Assembly (NCBI GenBank): GCA_005878985.1
Contig: VBMA01000087.1
Location: forward strand, 1 to 41,960
Reading direction: 5' to 3'
DNA length: 41,960 bases
From: Methanobacteriota archaeon
GTDB lineage: Archaea > Thermoplasmatota > Thermoplasmata > RBG-16-68-12
The notes beneath the pieces are model-generated. The model saw only the letters and a list, made by a program, of their open reading frames with translations, had not been told where the DNA came from and searched no databases. The translations under genes were made by a program, and so were the position numbers. This document shows positions 1 to 7,085 of the stretch, in pieces; within the stretch, counting starts at the first letter, position 1; the number at the start of each line of letters is the position of its first letter.

Positions 1-266
1 GTGTCATTCACATGAATCGTCGTGAACTTCTGCTCGGCCCACCACCACGGAGGCGCAAGCTCGACGCTGTAATTCGTCCCGTTCGCCGCCGTCAGCGTCA
101 GTTCCACACTCTCATTGAAATGCGGATTCCAATCCACCGCGGTCACGGTGCCTTCGACCGTCACCAGGTTCTCCGGCGACTCGGAGTCCATCGCATGGAT
201 GGCGACTCCGGCACCGACCGAGGTCACGAGGGCCATCGCGAGAATCGCATACAGAGCGTTCGACAT
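1..266 (-). CDS. Small exported protein, 3' end cut off by window edge
   Basis: The reverse strand opens with ATG at 264-266 and stays open to the window edge (88 codons seen, no stop). The first ~20 residues (MSNALYAILAMALVTSVGAG) form a hydrophobic signal or anchor segment. The following part is polar, contains an NGTNYS glycosylation-type sequon and a WWW triplet. A GAGG-like ribosome-binding sequence lies about 8 bases before the ATG, and a TTAAC-type TATA candidate lies near 300-311. I do not recognise the family. It is likely an exported or membrane-anchored protein, but the missing C-terminus prevents a better call. Confidence 0.6.
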   Translation of the reverse strand, partial: MSNALYAILAMALVTSVGAGVAIHAMDSESPENLVTVEGTVTAVDWNPHFNESVELTLTAANGTNYSVELAPPWWWAEQKFTTIHVND

Positions 267-463
267 TTCACTCCTCGGTTCCGCTCCAGGGTCGGCGGCG
301 GGTTAAGGGTTGTTGAACGCTCGTCGAAATGAGAACAATCGGAGGCTCGGCGCGTCACGCCTCGATAGAGCACGGCACATCGGACCTCGCCGTCGGACTC
401 ACCGGGGGCATCGACTCGATTACCTCGCGCCAAACCGCGGGATGCTCGGGATCGGACGATGCC

Positions 464-814
464 TCAGGTTGACGCTCCGGGCCGGCGTCCCCGCGTTAGG
501 GCCGAGGCCAGGAGAGCCACCACTCGTCGAAAGATCTCGTCCGAGACGCGGCCCACTAGGGTGTGGACGAGGGCGCGATGGATCGTGAAGAGCTTCATGG
601 GACGGACCTCGCTTCGCCTCGGCAACCGACCCTCGGCCATCTCGCGATCGTCCAACGGAATCGCATCGCGGCGTCGGGAAATCTTCGAAGTCACGCCGCA
701 GACGATGAGATCCTCGCCGTGGACGATGAGCACGAGGGCGGGACGACGTTTGATGGCGGAAAGGTCGGTGAACGGGAACGAGACGGTGACCAGGGAGCCC
801 GGGCGGAGAGCCAA
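464..814 (-). CDS. MazF/PemK-like toxin of a type II toxin-antitoxin pair
   Basis: The 116-residue protein has the MazF/PemK (CcdB-like barrel) layout. It opens with PGSLVTVSFPFTDLSAIKRRPALVL, where 'G.lv.v.fPftD.s..K.RPalVl' is the family signature, and it ends with SEVRPMKLFTIHRALV plus a helix. Family members are mRNA-cleaving endoribonucleases held inactive by the partner antitoxin; activity here is inferred. The start is TTG at 812-814, preceded by GAGGT four bases upstream. It lies 12 bases after the antitoxin stop and in the same reading frame as it, so the two are surely co-transcribed. The C-terminal tail (ALTRGRRPGAST) is basic. Length is normal for the family. Confidence 0.8.
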   Translation of the reverse strand: MALRPGSLVTVSFPFTDLSAIKRRPALVLIVHGEDLIVCGVTSKISRRRDAIPLDDREMAEGRLPRRSEVRPMKLFTIHRALVHTLVGRVSDEIFRRVVALLASALTRGRRPGAST

Positions 815-826
815 TCGAACCTCGCC

Positions 827-1072
827 TCACACGCCGTCCCAGACATCGTCCTCCGAGTTCTCCCACAAGCTCCTCAGCGCGTCTTCCGTGGCGCGAAGAA
901 GCGGGGCGAACTCGTCGTTCAGGATCCCTTCGACGTCGTCCTTCTTGCGGAGCACGAGGGTGTCTCCGGATTCGAGAAGCACAAGGTCCGTATCCCGATC
1001 GAGTCTGTGCCTTGTACGAACTTCCTTCGGAATCACAATCTGGCCCTTACTCGACATTTTCACGACATGCAC
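827..1072 (-). CDS. AbrB/SpoVT-family antitoxin
   Basis: The N-terminal part (MSSKGQIVIPKEVR..) is the swapped-hairpin AbrB/SpoVT DNA-binding domain with its 'KGQ.viPk..R' signature, followed by a short beta segment (LVLLESGDTLVLRKK). The acidic C-terminal helix (ILNDEFAPLLRATEDALRSLWENSEDDVWDGV) is the expected toxin-binding part. It should bind the MazF-like product encoded just downstream and repress its own promoter, as such antitoxins usually do. The GTG at 1070-1072 is about 29 bases from a TATA candidate (1098-1104), which suits a leaderless mRNA. An internal ATG at 1055-1057 is the alternative and would trim five residues. Confidence 0.85.
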   Translation of the reverse strand: MHVVKMSSKGQIVIPKEVRTRHRLDRDTDLVLLESGDTLVLRKKDDVEGILNDEFAPLLRATEDALRSLWENSEDDVWDGV

Positions 1073-1097
1073 AGGCTTGTAAGGCGGGGCTTACTGC

Positions 1098-1104
1098 TTA
1101 AACC
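1098..1104 (-). promoter_or_regulatory. TATA-box candidate for the antitoxin-toxin operon
   Basis: On the reverse strand this reads GGTTTAA, centred about 29 bases before the GTG start of the antitoxin. That is the spacing expected for leaderless archaeal transcription. Confidence 0.45.
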
Positions 1105-1159
1105 TTGCCCTGAGCGACGTGAAAGCGGATGCGAACGGCCACACCGCACCACGCCGAGC

Positions 1160-1168
1160 TTTAATATC
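1160..1168 (+). promoter_or_regulatory. TATA-box candidate for the four-gene exported-protein operon
   Basis: TTTAATATC stands out from the GC-rich surroundings. Transcription would start near 1190, leaving a leader of about 50 bases before the ATG at 1241. Confidence 0.45.
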
Positions 1169-1240
1169 GAAGCCAGTTCATCCCTCCGGAGAAACGCGGA
1201 GGAGTGCGCGATCGAGCGTTCTGAACGGACGACCTTCAGC

Positions 1241-2101
1241 ATGCGAGCCGCGGTACTCGTCCTCGTCGGCGCTCTCCTTGTCCTGGTGCTCGGCCTCTCG
1301 GCGCCGGGCGTCCGAGCCGCGGGGCCCACTCTGACAATCATCTCTCCCGCGGACCATGCGGTCATCGGGAACGGGACCCCTGTCGCAGTGATTTTCGTCG
1401 TGTCCGACTTCAATCTCACGCCGCCCGGGACCGGTGGGCCGTCGCCGACGGAAGGCCATGTGGACGTCTACGTGGACGGGCTGCTCACGATGGCCACGAG
1501 CCAGGAGACCATCGAGCTCCCGCTCGCATCGGGCACGTACGCGATCCTCTTGCGACTCGTCGCGGACAACGGGACCTCGCTGAACCCGGATGTGACGTCC
1601 TCGATCTCCGTCACGGTGACGCAAGGGCCTGCGGTCGGAACGCCCCGAATCGAGATCAGCTACGTCGAGATCATCTATCCAACCCCGGGACTGGTTCTGG
1701 GTCGCGACGTCACGATCTCCTTCCGGGTAACGGACTTCGCGCTCGTGCCCCCGGGACGCGGCGAGCCCGTCCCGAACGAGGGCCATGTCGCCGTGTTCTT
1801 GGACGATGTCTACGTCATGGCCGTGACGGCCTTCCGACCCATCCCCTTCTCCGACCTCGTCGACGGAAAGCACACCGTCACGGTCCAGCTGGTGGACGAC
1901 GCTGGCCGTCCGTTGACCCCGGACGCGTCCGACTCGGTCACATTCCAGATCCAGTTTGCCGCGATCGTCGACATCAACCCGTATCTCCAGATCACGCAAA
2001 TCATCTTGGTGGGCGCGATCGTCTTCGTGCTGTTCTACCGAGGCTGGGGCCGCAACCTGCTCGCGACGCTCTCGGGCCGAGTCGGGAGGAAGAACGCGTG
2101 A
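1241..2101 (+). CDS. Exported membrane-anchored protein with two DUF4399-like domains (operon gene 1, type A)
   Basis: The 286-residue product has a signal peptide (1-26, ending GVRA), two ~105-residue repeats (about 28-130 and 137-240), one transmembrane helix (QIILVGAIVFVLFY, about 252-270) and a basic cytosolic tail. Each repeat follows 'SP...VI.NG.PV.v.F.V.dF.L..PG...P.EGHV.Vy.DG ... LpsG.hti.lqLV.dnG..LnPD'. The EGHV...DG core followed by a '.L..G.HT..L.L' strand resembles DUF4399-type beta-sandwich domains; this resemblance is from memory and needs a profile search. The domains should face the outside. ATG 1241 was chosen because it begins the signal peptide; the open frame runs upstream without one. 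The stop overlaps the next start by four bases (GTGA). Closest relative in the window is the third operon gene. Confidence 0.85.
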   Translation: MRAAVLVLVGALLVLVLGLSAPGVRAAGPTLTIISPADHAVIGNGTPVAVIFVVSDFNLTPPGTGGPSPTEGHVDVYVDGLLTMATSQETIELPLASGTYAILLRLVADNGTSLNPDVTSSISVTVTQGPAVGTPRIEISYVEIIYPTPGLVLGRDVTISFRVTDFALVPPGRGEPVPNEGHVAVFLDDVYVMAVTAFRPIPFSDLVDGKHTVTVQLVDDAGRPLTPDASDSVTFQIQFAAIVDINPYLQITQIILVGAIVFVLFYRGWGRNLLATLSGRVGRKNA

Positions 2102-2988
2102 GGCCGCCGAAGCCAGATGCGATGTCCGATCCACTGGCGCGTCGGTGTTCAATCCCGCTCGCGCTCTTCGCATTCGCCATCCTGCTGGTCGTTTCGATTT
2201 CGAGCTCGCCGGCGGCTGCGGTGGCGCCGTCCCTGACGATCGTCTCGCCGACCGAAGGAGCCGTGATCGCGAACGGCACTCCCGTCCTCGTCCAATTCCA
2301 GGTGTCGAACTTCGCATTTGTCCAGCCGGGACGGGTGGGACAAATCGGGTCCCCGAACGAAGGTCACGCCAACGTCTTCCTCGACGCACAGCTCGTACGG
2401 CTCCTCACCGACGTCGAGCCGTTCTCACTCTCCCTGATCTCCGGACCCCATACGATCCAGATCCAGCTCGTCGCGGACAACGGCACCACGCTGAACCCGG
2501 ACGTCAGCGCGTCCGTACGCGTCGTGACGACCCTGGGCCCGGGAGGGGGAGTCCCCCGTATCACGATCCTTTCCCCGACGCGGCTCGAATCGACGGGTCA
2601 TGGAATCTACGTATCGTACCGGATCGAGAATTTCACGTTGGTGGAACCGCGAGGCCAACCGAACGCACCGGGCGAGGGTCACGTGCAGCTTCTCGTCGAG
2701 GGCGTCGTCGTGATGGAGGTGATTCAGTACGAGCCGGTCCTCCTCGTATCGTTGCCGGAAGGAGACATCACCATCTCGGCGCGTCTCGTGAACAACGACA
2801 ACACCACCCTGACCCCCGATGCGCGAGCTGACGTGCCAATCCACGTGGTCGCGTCGTCCTCCGTGAGCTTGCCGCTCGTCTCCAACGGCGGAGTCGCGCT
2901 TCTCCTGGCCTTCATCCTGGTCGTCCTGATCCTGCGCCGCCGGAAGGTCGTGGCCCGGCCCCCGAACAATCGCGGGGGGAGTCCTTAA
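2098..2988 (+). CDS. Exported membrane-anchored protein with two DUF4399-like domains (operon gene 2, type B)
   Basis: The 296-residue product starts with GTG at 2098, overlapping the previous stop; an ATG at 2122 (residue 9) is a possible alternative. It has a signal peptide (to about residue 41, SSSPAAAVA), two repeats of the same domain as gene 1, a transmembrane helix near the C-terminus (GGVALLLAFILVVLIL) and a RRRK stop-transfer tail. In type B proteins the first repeat carries FVQPGRVGQ.G.P.EGH and the second carries RGQPNAP.EGH and LVNNDNT.L.PDA. These features are shared with gene 4 and not with genes 1 and 3. Function is unknown; the neighbours suggest the four proteins act together at the surface, for instance as a heteromeric receptor or structural element. 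Confidence 0.83.
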   Translation: MRPPKPDAMSDPLARRCSIPLALFAFAILLVVSISSSPAAAVAPSLTIVSPTEGAVIANGTPVLVQFQVSNFAFVQPGRVGQIGSPNEGHANVFLDAQLVRLLTDVEPFSLSLISGPHTIQIQLVADNGTTLNPDVSASVRVVTTLGPGGGVPRITILSPTRLESTGHGIYVSYRIENFTLVEPRGQPNAPGEGHVQLLVEGVVVMEVIQYEPVLLVSLPEGDITISARLVNNDNTTLTPDARADVPIHVVASSSVSLPLVSNGGVALLLAFILVVLILRRRKVVARPPNNRGGSP

Positions 2989-2989
2989 C

Positions 2990-3808
2990 GTGAACGCGCG
3001 AATCGTCGCCTTGCTCCTCGCGACGGTCGGGGTGATCATCGTCTCGGGATTCGCCTCATCCAGCGTGCGCGCGGCTCCGGCTCCCACCCTGTCGATCGTC
3101 TCGCCGAGTCCGAATGCGGTGATTGGCAACGGCAGTCCGGTCGTGGTCGTCTTTGAGGTGACGAACTTCAATCTCACGGATCCGGGGAACGGAACGTCCT
3201 CACCGGACTCCGGCCACGTCGACATCTTCGTGGACGGTGGGTGGACCGCGAAGGCGAGCGTCAACACGATCGTCCTCGCGCTTCCCTCGGGGCCGCACAC
3301 GATCCGGTTGCAGTTGGTCATGGACAACGGGTCCGCCCTGAACCCGGACGTCACGGCGTCTGTCGCGGTAATGGTGACACAGGGACCCGCGGGCGGCACG
3401 CCGGGCCTTTCGATCTTCTACCCTCGCGAAGGCGCACTCCTCGGGACCGATTCGACGATCTCCTTCCGGGTCACGAATTTCGTCGTGGTCGCGCCGGGCG
3501 GACCCACGGGCGTCCCGAACGAAGGCCATGTCCGCGTGCTCCTCGATGGCGCGTACTATGCGGACCTAACGGACGTTGCACCGTTGCATCTGAACCTGAA
3601 AGACGGTCTCCACAACGTCACGCTTCAACTCGTCGACAACGCCGGCAGTCCGCTGAATCCAGATGTCGCGGTCAGCCTTCACATCACGGTGCAGGCGCTC
3701 GTCGGAAGGGTCACCCCATTCGATGCGACCCCGTTCTTGGCCCTTGCAAACCTGCTAATCGGGCTTGGGATCCTCGCGGCAATCTACCGCAAGCTGGAGG
3801 CCCGCTGA
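2990..3808 (+). CDS. Exported membrane-anchored protein with two DUF4399-like domains (operon gene 3, type A)
   Basis: GTG at 2990 follows the previous stop by one base. The 272-residue product has a signal peptide (1-28, SSVRAAPAP), two EGHV/SGHV domains (about 32-132 and 138-240) and a final hydrophobic helix (FLALANLLIGLGILAAIY) with a short KLEAR tail. It matches gene 1 in the NFNLT..G.G..P..GHVD...DG stretch, the TQGPA.GTP linker between the repeats, and the short C-terminal anchor. The second repeat has PNEGHVRVLLDG. It is therefore a type A paralogue. The ligand is unknown. Confidence 0.83.
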   Translation: MNARIVALLLATVGVIIVSGFASSSVRAAPAPTLSIVSPSPNAVIGNGSPVVVVFEVTNFNLTDPGNGTSSPDSGHVDIFVDGGWTAKASVNTIVLALPSGPHTIRLQLVMDNGSALNPDVTASVAVMVTQGPAGGTPGLSIFYPREGALLGTDSTISFRVTNFVVVAPGGPTGVPNEGHVRVLLDGAYYADLTDVAPLHLNLKDGLHNVTLQLVDNAGSPLNPDVAVSLHITVQALVGRVTPFDATPFLALANLLIGLGILAAIYRKLEAR

Positions 3809-3810
3809 TC

Positions 3811-4695
3811 GTGCGCGCGCCCATGCGACCCTCACACAGCCGCTCCTCGGACGGTCGAGCCGCAATGCCCGGGTTGTGCCTGCTCCTCGGAATCTTCCTG
3901 TTCGCCGTCACGAGTCCACCGGCTGCGGCAGCGGGGCCATCGCTGTCGATCCTCACGCCGGCGAACGACCAGGTCGTCGGCAATGGCACGCCGGTGATCG
4001 TCAGCTTCGCGGTGGCCAACTTCGTCCTCGTGCAGCCCGGTCGCGTCGGTCAGGTCGGTACTCCGACCGAAGGGCATGTGGACCTGTACGTGGACGGCGT
4101 TTACTCCCGGCTTCTCACACGAGTCGAGCCCGTCTCGCTCCCGCTCGAGTCAGGGCCACACACGATTCGGCTGCAGCTCGTCCAGGACAACGGGACGCCC
4201 CTCAATCCCGACGTCTCCGCATCCGTGAGGGTCGTCGCGACCCATGGCCCCGCGGCTGGCACGCCGACGATCGCGATCGTGTCCCCGAAACCGGGTCCGA
4301 CCATTTCCCACGACCTGTACTTTGCAATCGAAGTCACGAACTTCACGCTCGTGGACGCAACCGGCCAACCGAACGCTCCGAACGAAGGCCACATTCAGCT
4401 GCTCTTGAACGGAGTGCTGCACCAGGAGCCGCGCGCCTACGATCTCGGATTCATCGTCGACATGCCCGACGGGAACAGCACGGTCATCGCGCGACTGGTG
4501 AACAACGACAATACCCCGTTGAACCCCGACGCGTCGGCGAGCGTGACGGTCCGGATCCTGGGCGCCGCGGACCCGACCACATCCGAACAGGTGACGGCGG
4601 GGGTGACACTCATCCTCGCGGTCATTTTGCTCGTCTTGCTCCTCCGGAGGCGAAAGGCGGCCGGGCGGTTCGCCCCGCCGAACGTAGAGCCCTAG
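3811..4695 (+). CDS. Exported membrane-anchored protein with two DUF4399-like domains (operon gene 4, type B)
   Basis: GTG at 3811 comes two bases after the preceding stop; in-frame ATGs at 3823 and 3865 are alternatives, and the hydrophobic signal (PGLCLLLGIFLFAVTSPPAAAA) lies just after the last one. From the GTG the protein has 294 residues: signal peptide, two repeats, a C-terminal helix (AGVTLILAVILLVLLL) and a RRRK tail. FVLVQPGRVGQVGTPTEGH, GQPNAPNEGH and LVNNDNTPLNPDAS match gene 2 closely. It ends the operon; a strong AT-rich promoter for the next gene follows within 15 bases. Confidence 0.82.
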   Translation: MRAPMRPSHSRSSDGRAAMPGLCLLLGIFLFAVTSPPAAAAGPSLSILTPANDQVVGNGTPVIVSFAVANFVLVQPGRVGQVGTPTEGHVDLYVDGVYSRLLTRVEPVSLPLESGPHTIRLQLVQDNGTPLNPDVSASVRVVATHGPAAGTPTIAIVSPKPGPTISHDLYFAIEVTNFTLVDATGQPNAPNEGHIQLLLNGVLHQEPRAYDLGFIVDMPDGNSTVIARLVNNDNTPLNPDASASVTVRILGAADPTTSEQVTAGVTLILAVILLVLLLRRRKAAGRFAPPNVEP

Positions 4696-4708
4696 ACCCG
4701 CCCCGGAA

Positions 4709-4724
4709 ACATATATGATAAATA
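4709..4724 (+). promoter_or_regulatory. TATA-box region before the six-helix membrane protein
   Basis: ACATATATGATAAATA is the most AT-rich spot in the first 5 kb. A start of transcription about 25 bases further on gives a leader of only about 8 bases before ATG 4749. Confidence 0.55.
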
Positions 4725-4748
4725 GAACGCCGGTTCTCGTGCATCCGA

Positions 4749-5669
4749 ATGGGCCATCGATTGTTCGGGGACTCAGCGACCGCTTCCGGGGTGAGATGGC
4801 TCCTGATCGCGCTCCTGCTGGCCGCCGTCGGGGACTTGGTCTTGGACGTGCCGTACTATTTCGGTACGGTCATCCCGGGCCTCGCCGCGCTGTCGGGCCG
4901 GTCGTCCTATCGGCTCTACGCATCCGTGCTCAGCGTCGCGCTACCGACGGTCATGGGCCCGATCGGATTCGTGGGCATCCTCCGGATCGAACGAGGCCGC
5001 GGATGGACCCGCGAGTGGCGAGGGGAGCGGGCTCGGCCCGCGTTGTTTGTCGCGGCCGCGGCCGCCGCTTTCCTCTTCGGTTCCGGGGTCGTCTTGGCCT
5101 TAACCCGAGACCCCATTGAAGTCATCTGGAATTCGGTTCGGATGACCGCTCGGTTCGTCATCGTCCTTGCCGGAGGCGTCTATCTGCTCGAGACGTCGGC
5201 GCGAATCGACCCGGGATCACGGAGCGGGCTCGCAACGACCGCGTTCGTCGTCGGCACGTTCGCCGGGGGCGTCCGGATGCTGATTGCGACCTACAACGGA
5301 TTGGTCGCCTCCACCGTTCCCGCCGACTTCGTGCGGGGGCAGGTCGAACCGCTTCTCGCCCCTGCGGCGTTCGTACTTGCGGTGCTTTCGCTCTTCGGTT
5401 GGGTCGTGGTCTATGACCGAATTCGCGGCGGGTTGGCCCGGATGCGGGCCGAAGGGATGCCGCAAACGCCGTTGCCTTTCAGCTCTCGCTCGGACGGGCC
5501 TCCGGTTGGCTCGGAAGCCTCCTTCGAGAGAGCGACCAACCGACCCCCAGTGCCAGGATCCCTCCCAGGATCCACGCCAATGGGAGCCAATCGGGGTTCA
5601 CCCGAAGGACCAAACCGACCACCAGGAACGCAAGAGTCGAAAGACCAAGCGCGCTCCCCATCACAATGA
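4749..5669 (+). CDS. Six-helix membrane protein of unknown function
   Basis: The 306-residue product has about six hydrophobic helices (near residues 16-38, 56-79, 95-117, 127-146, 158-182 and 196-216) and then a 90-residue Pro/Gly/Ser-rich tail with no hydrophobic stretch. I do not recognise the family. The tail from about residue 243 is encoded antisense to the C-terminal helix region of the convergent flippase and looks non-globular. The original stop may have been lost. The dedicated TATA element separates it from the four-gene operon before it. Confidence 0.7.
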   Translation: MGHRLFGDSATASGVRWLLIALLLAAVGDLVLDVPYYFGTVIPGLAALSGRSSYRLYASVLSVALPTVMGPIGFVGILRIERGRGWTREWRGERARPALFVAAAAAAFLFGSGVVLALTRDPIEVIWNSVRMTARFVIVLAGGVYLLETSARIDPGSRSGLATTAFVVGTFAGGVRMLIATYNGLVASTVPADFVRGQVEPLLAPAAFVLAVLSLFGWVVVYDRIRGGLARMRAEGMPQTPLPFSSRSDGPPVGSEASFERATNRPPVPGSLPGSTPMGANRGSPEGPNRPPGTQESKDQARSPSQ

Positions 5670-6759
5670 GGGCCATCGGGCGCCGATCGACGTTGAACTG
5701 CGCCTTGTAGAGCTGGATCCCGGCCTTCGGAAGCGTTGCAAGTAGGAACAGTTGCAAGGCGAGTCCGTGGTTTCCGTACGTGGTCCCACCGACAATCGTC
5801 ATGCCGATTTGGGCGAGCACCACGCCCAGCGCGACCATGGGGACCAGGACCGCCAGCAGGAGGCGGCGCATGCTCGAAGTCAACGAGGACGGCAGGTAGT
5901 CGCGGATCGAACCGTGGGCGAACAGAGACTTCGACACCGACTCCGGGACGTAGTTCAGGACCTCCGCGAGTTGCAAGGCGATGAAGAAGTAGGCGACGGG
6001 ACTCGCCCCGACGAAAATCAACAGGATCGAGGGCCCGAGGCGGCTGGGGAGGGAGTACATCAGACCGTGGATCCAATTCCCGGCGGAGAGTGAGGCGAGC
6101 TCGCGGAAGCGCGTGGGGACCCCTTTCTCATTCCGCGCCGGCCAGACCCGCTGGACGAGGAAGAAGCTCACGATGGTAATGGCGAGCAGGGGCAGCGTGT
6201 ACGATCCAAAGAGGCCGACGACACCCGCCCCCGCGAGGGCGAACACGAGGGCGATTTTGACGAGGCCATAGGCGACCGCGCGGTACGCGAGGTACTCGCT
6301 TTTCCGTGCCGCCAGGATCGAGCCGTCCGTGATCTGGAAACAGGTCTGGGACGTGGTGAGCGCGACGCTCAGCGCGACGAGGACGGCGAACGCCTTGTCG
6401 GCCTCCGCATCATTGCTTAGATGGAGGACCGTCGTGGACAATGCGAGTCCCACGATTGCAGAGAGGACCCCGCCAACGAGGAGAACCTGCCACATCAGGG
6501 CGCGGGGTCGATCGACTCGGGCCGCGAAGCGGACGAGTCCGTTGTCCAGCCCCAGAATTCCGATCGACGTGGCCAGGGATGAAAGAGATACGAGAGCCCC
6601 CGCGGTTCCCACCGCGGTCGAGGTGAAGAGATGCGCCGCGAGGGCCCAGAACGCGAAGCCCAGGATGGAATTCGCGATGCTCCCAGCGAACACCCATCCC
6701 CCTTGCTGTCGAACCAGTTCCGACTCGGACATCGGTTCGGTTCGGAGGACCGGTCTCAT
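5479..6759 (-). CDS. Polysaccharide flippase-like membrane protein (Wzx/MATE-like, MOP superfamily)
   Basis: The 426-residue product begins RPVLRTEPMSESELVRQQGGWVFAGSI, followed by alternating hydrophobic segments consistent with 12 or more helices. The early 'LVRQ.GW.F.GS..NS.LGF.FW.LAAHLF' helix is typical of polysaccharide_synt/Wzx-type flippases, which move lipid-linked oligosaccharides across the membrane. This fits the glycosyltransferases in the window. Start choice is uncertain. ATG 6759 and ATG 6732 both suit the family, but a TATA candidate at 6921-6934 is 25 bases from an in-frame ATG at 6903, which would add 48 residues of non-membrane sequence. Its last 191 bases overlap the convergent membrane protein. 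Confidence 0.78.
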   Translation of the reverse strand: MRPVLRTEPMSESELVRQQGGWVFAGSIANSILGFAFWALAAHLFTSTAVGTAGALVSLSSLATSIGILGLDNGLVRFAARVDRPRALMWQVLLVGGVLSAIVGLALSTTVLHLSNDAEADKAFAVLVALSVALTTSQTCFQITDGSILAARKSEYLAYRAVAYGLVKIALVFALAGAGVVGLFGSYTLPLLAITIVSFFLVQRVWPARNEKGVPTRFRELASLSAGNWIHGLMYSLPSRLGPSILLIFVGASPVAYFFIALQLAEVLNYVPESVSKSLFAHGSIRDYLPSSLTSSMRRLLLAVLVPMVALGVVLAQIGMTIVGGTTYGNHGLALQLFLLATLPKAGIQLYKAQFNVDRRPMALIVMGSALGLSTLAFLVVGLVLRVNPDWLPLAWILGGILALGVGWSLSRRRLPSQPEARPSES

Positions 6760-6920
6760 CCAGGGGAATTCCCAGTCCTCGATCACGCCCACGGACGGAT
6801 AGCATTGAGGATGAGCCGATAAGAGTTTCGCGCAACCTGCAATCGTCGGCCGGCGCCGAGTCGCACCCGCGGTGCTTCGTGTGGATAGACGATTCCGACC
6901 CATTCGACGGGCGTTCCCAA

Positions 6921-6934
6921 ACCGATAAATAGTG
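6921..6934 (-). promoter_or_regulatory. TATA-box candidate upstream of the flippase
   Basis: The reverse strand reads ACTATTTATCGGT. It is the best AT-rich element in the 325-base gap between the flippase and the first phosphoesterase, which otherwise shows no gene. Spacing fits a leaderless start at ATG 6903 or a long leader to ATG 6759. Confidence 0.4.
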
Positions 6935-7085
6935 TGCCCAAGTCTCGGAGTCTTACCCCCGCTGGTGACCCGGATTCTCAGCTCTGGTCGCCCGCACTCG
7001 CCCCCGACAGTCGTCGAATGCGCACACAACGTGCCGCGACACCCCGCTCTCGGCTAACATCCGCTTCGTCCGGGAGAAAACTCTC

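Noticed and set aside
563-1240. Long upstream extension of the first operon protein
   Set aside because: The frame is open to 563 but runs antisense through the toxin-antitoxin genes and lacks a signal peptide until ATG 1241.
1178-2389. 403-codon reverse-strand frame
   Set aside because: Arg/Asp-rich shadow of the forward operon; no domain and no hydrophobic or catalytic pattern.
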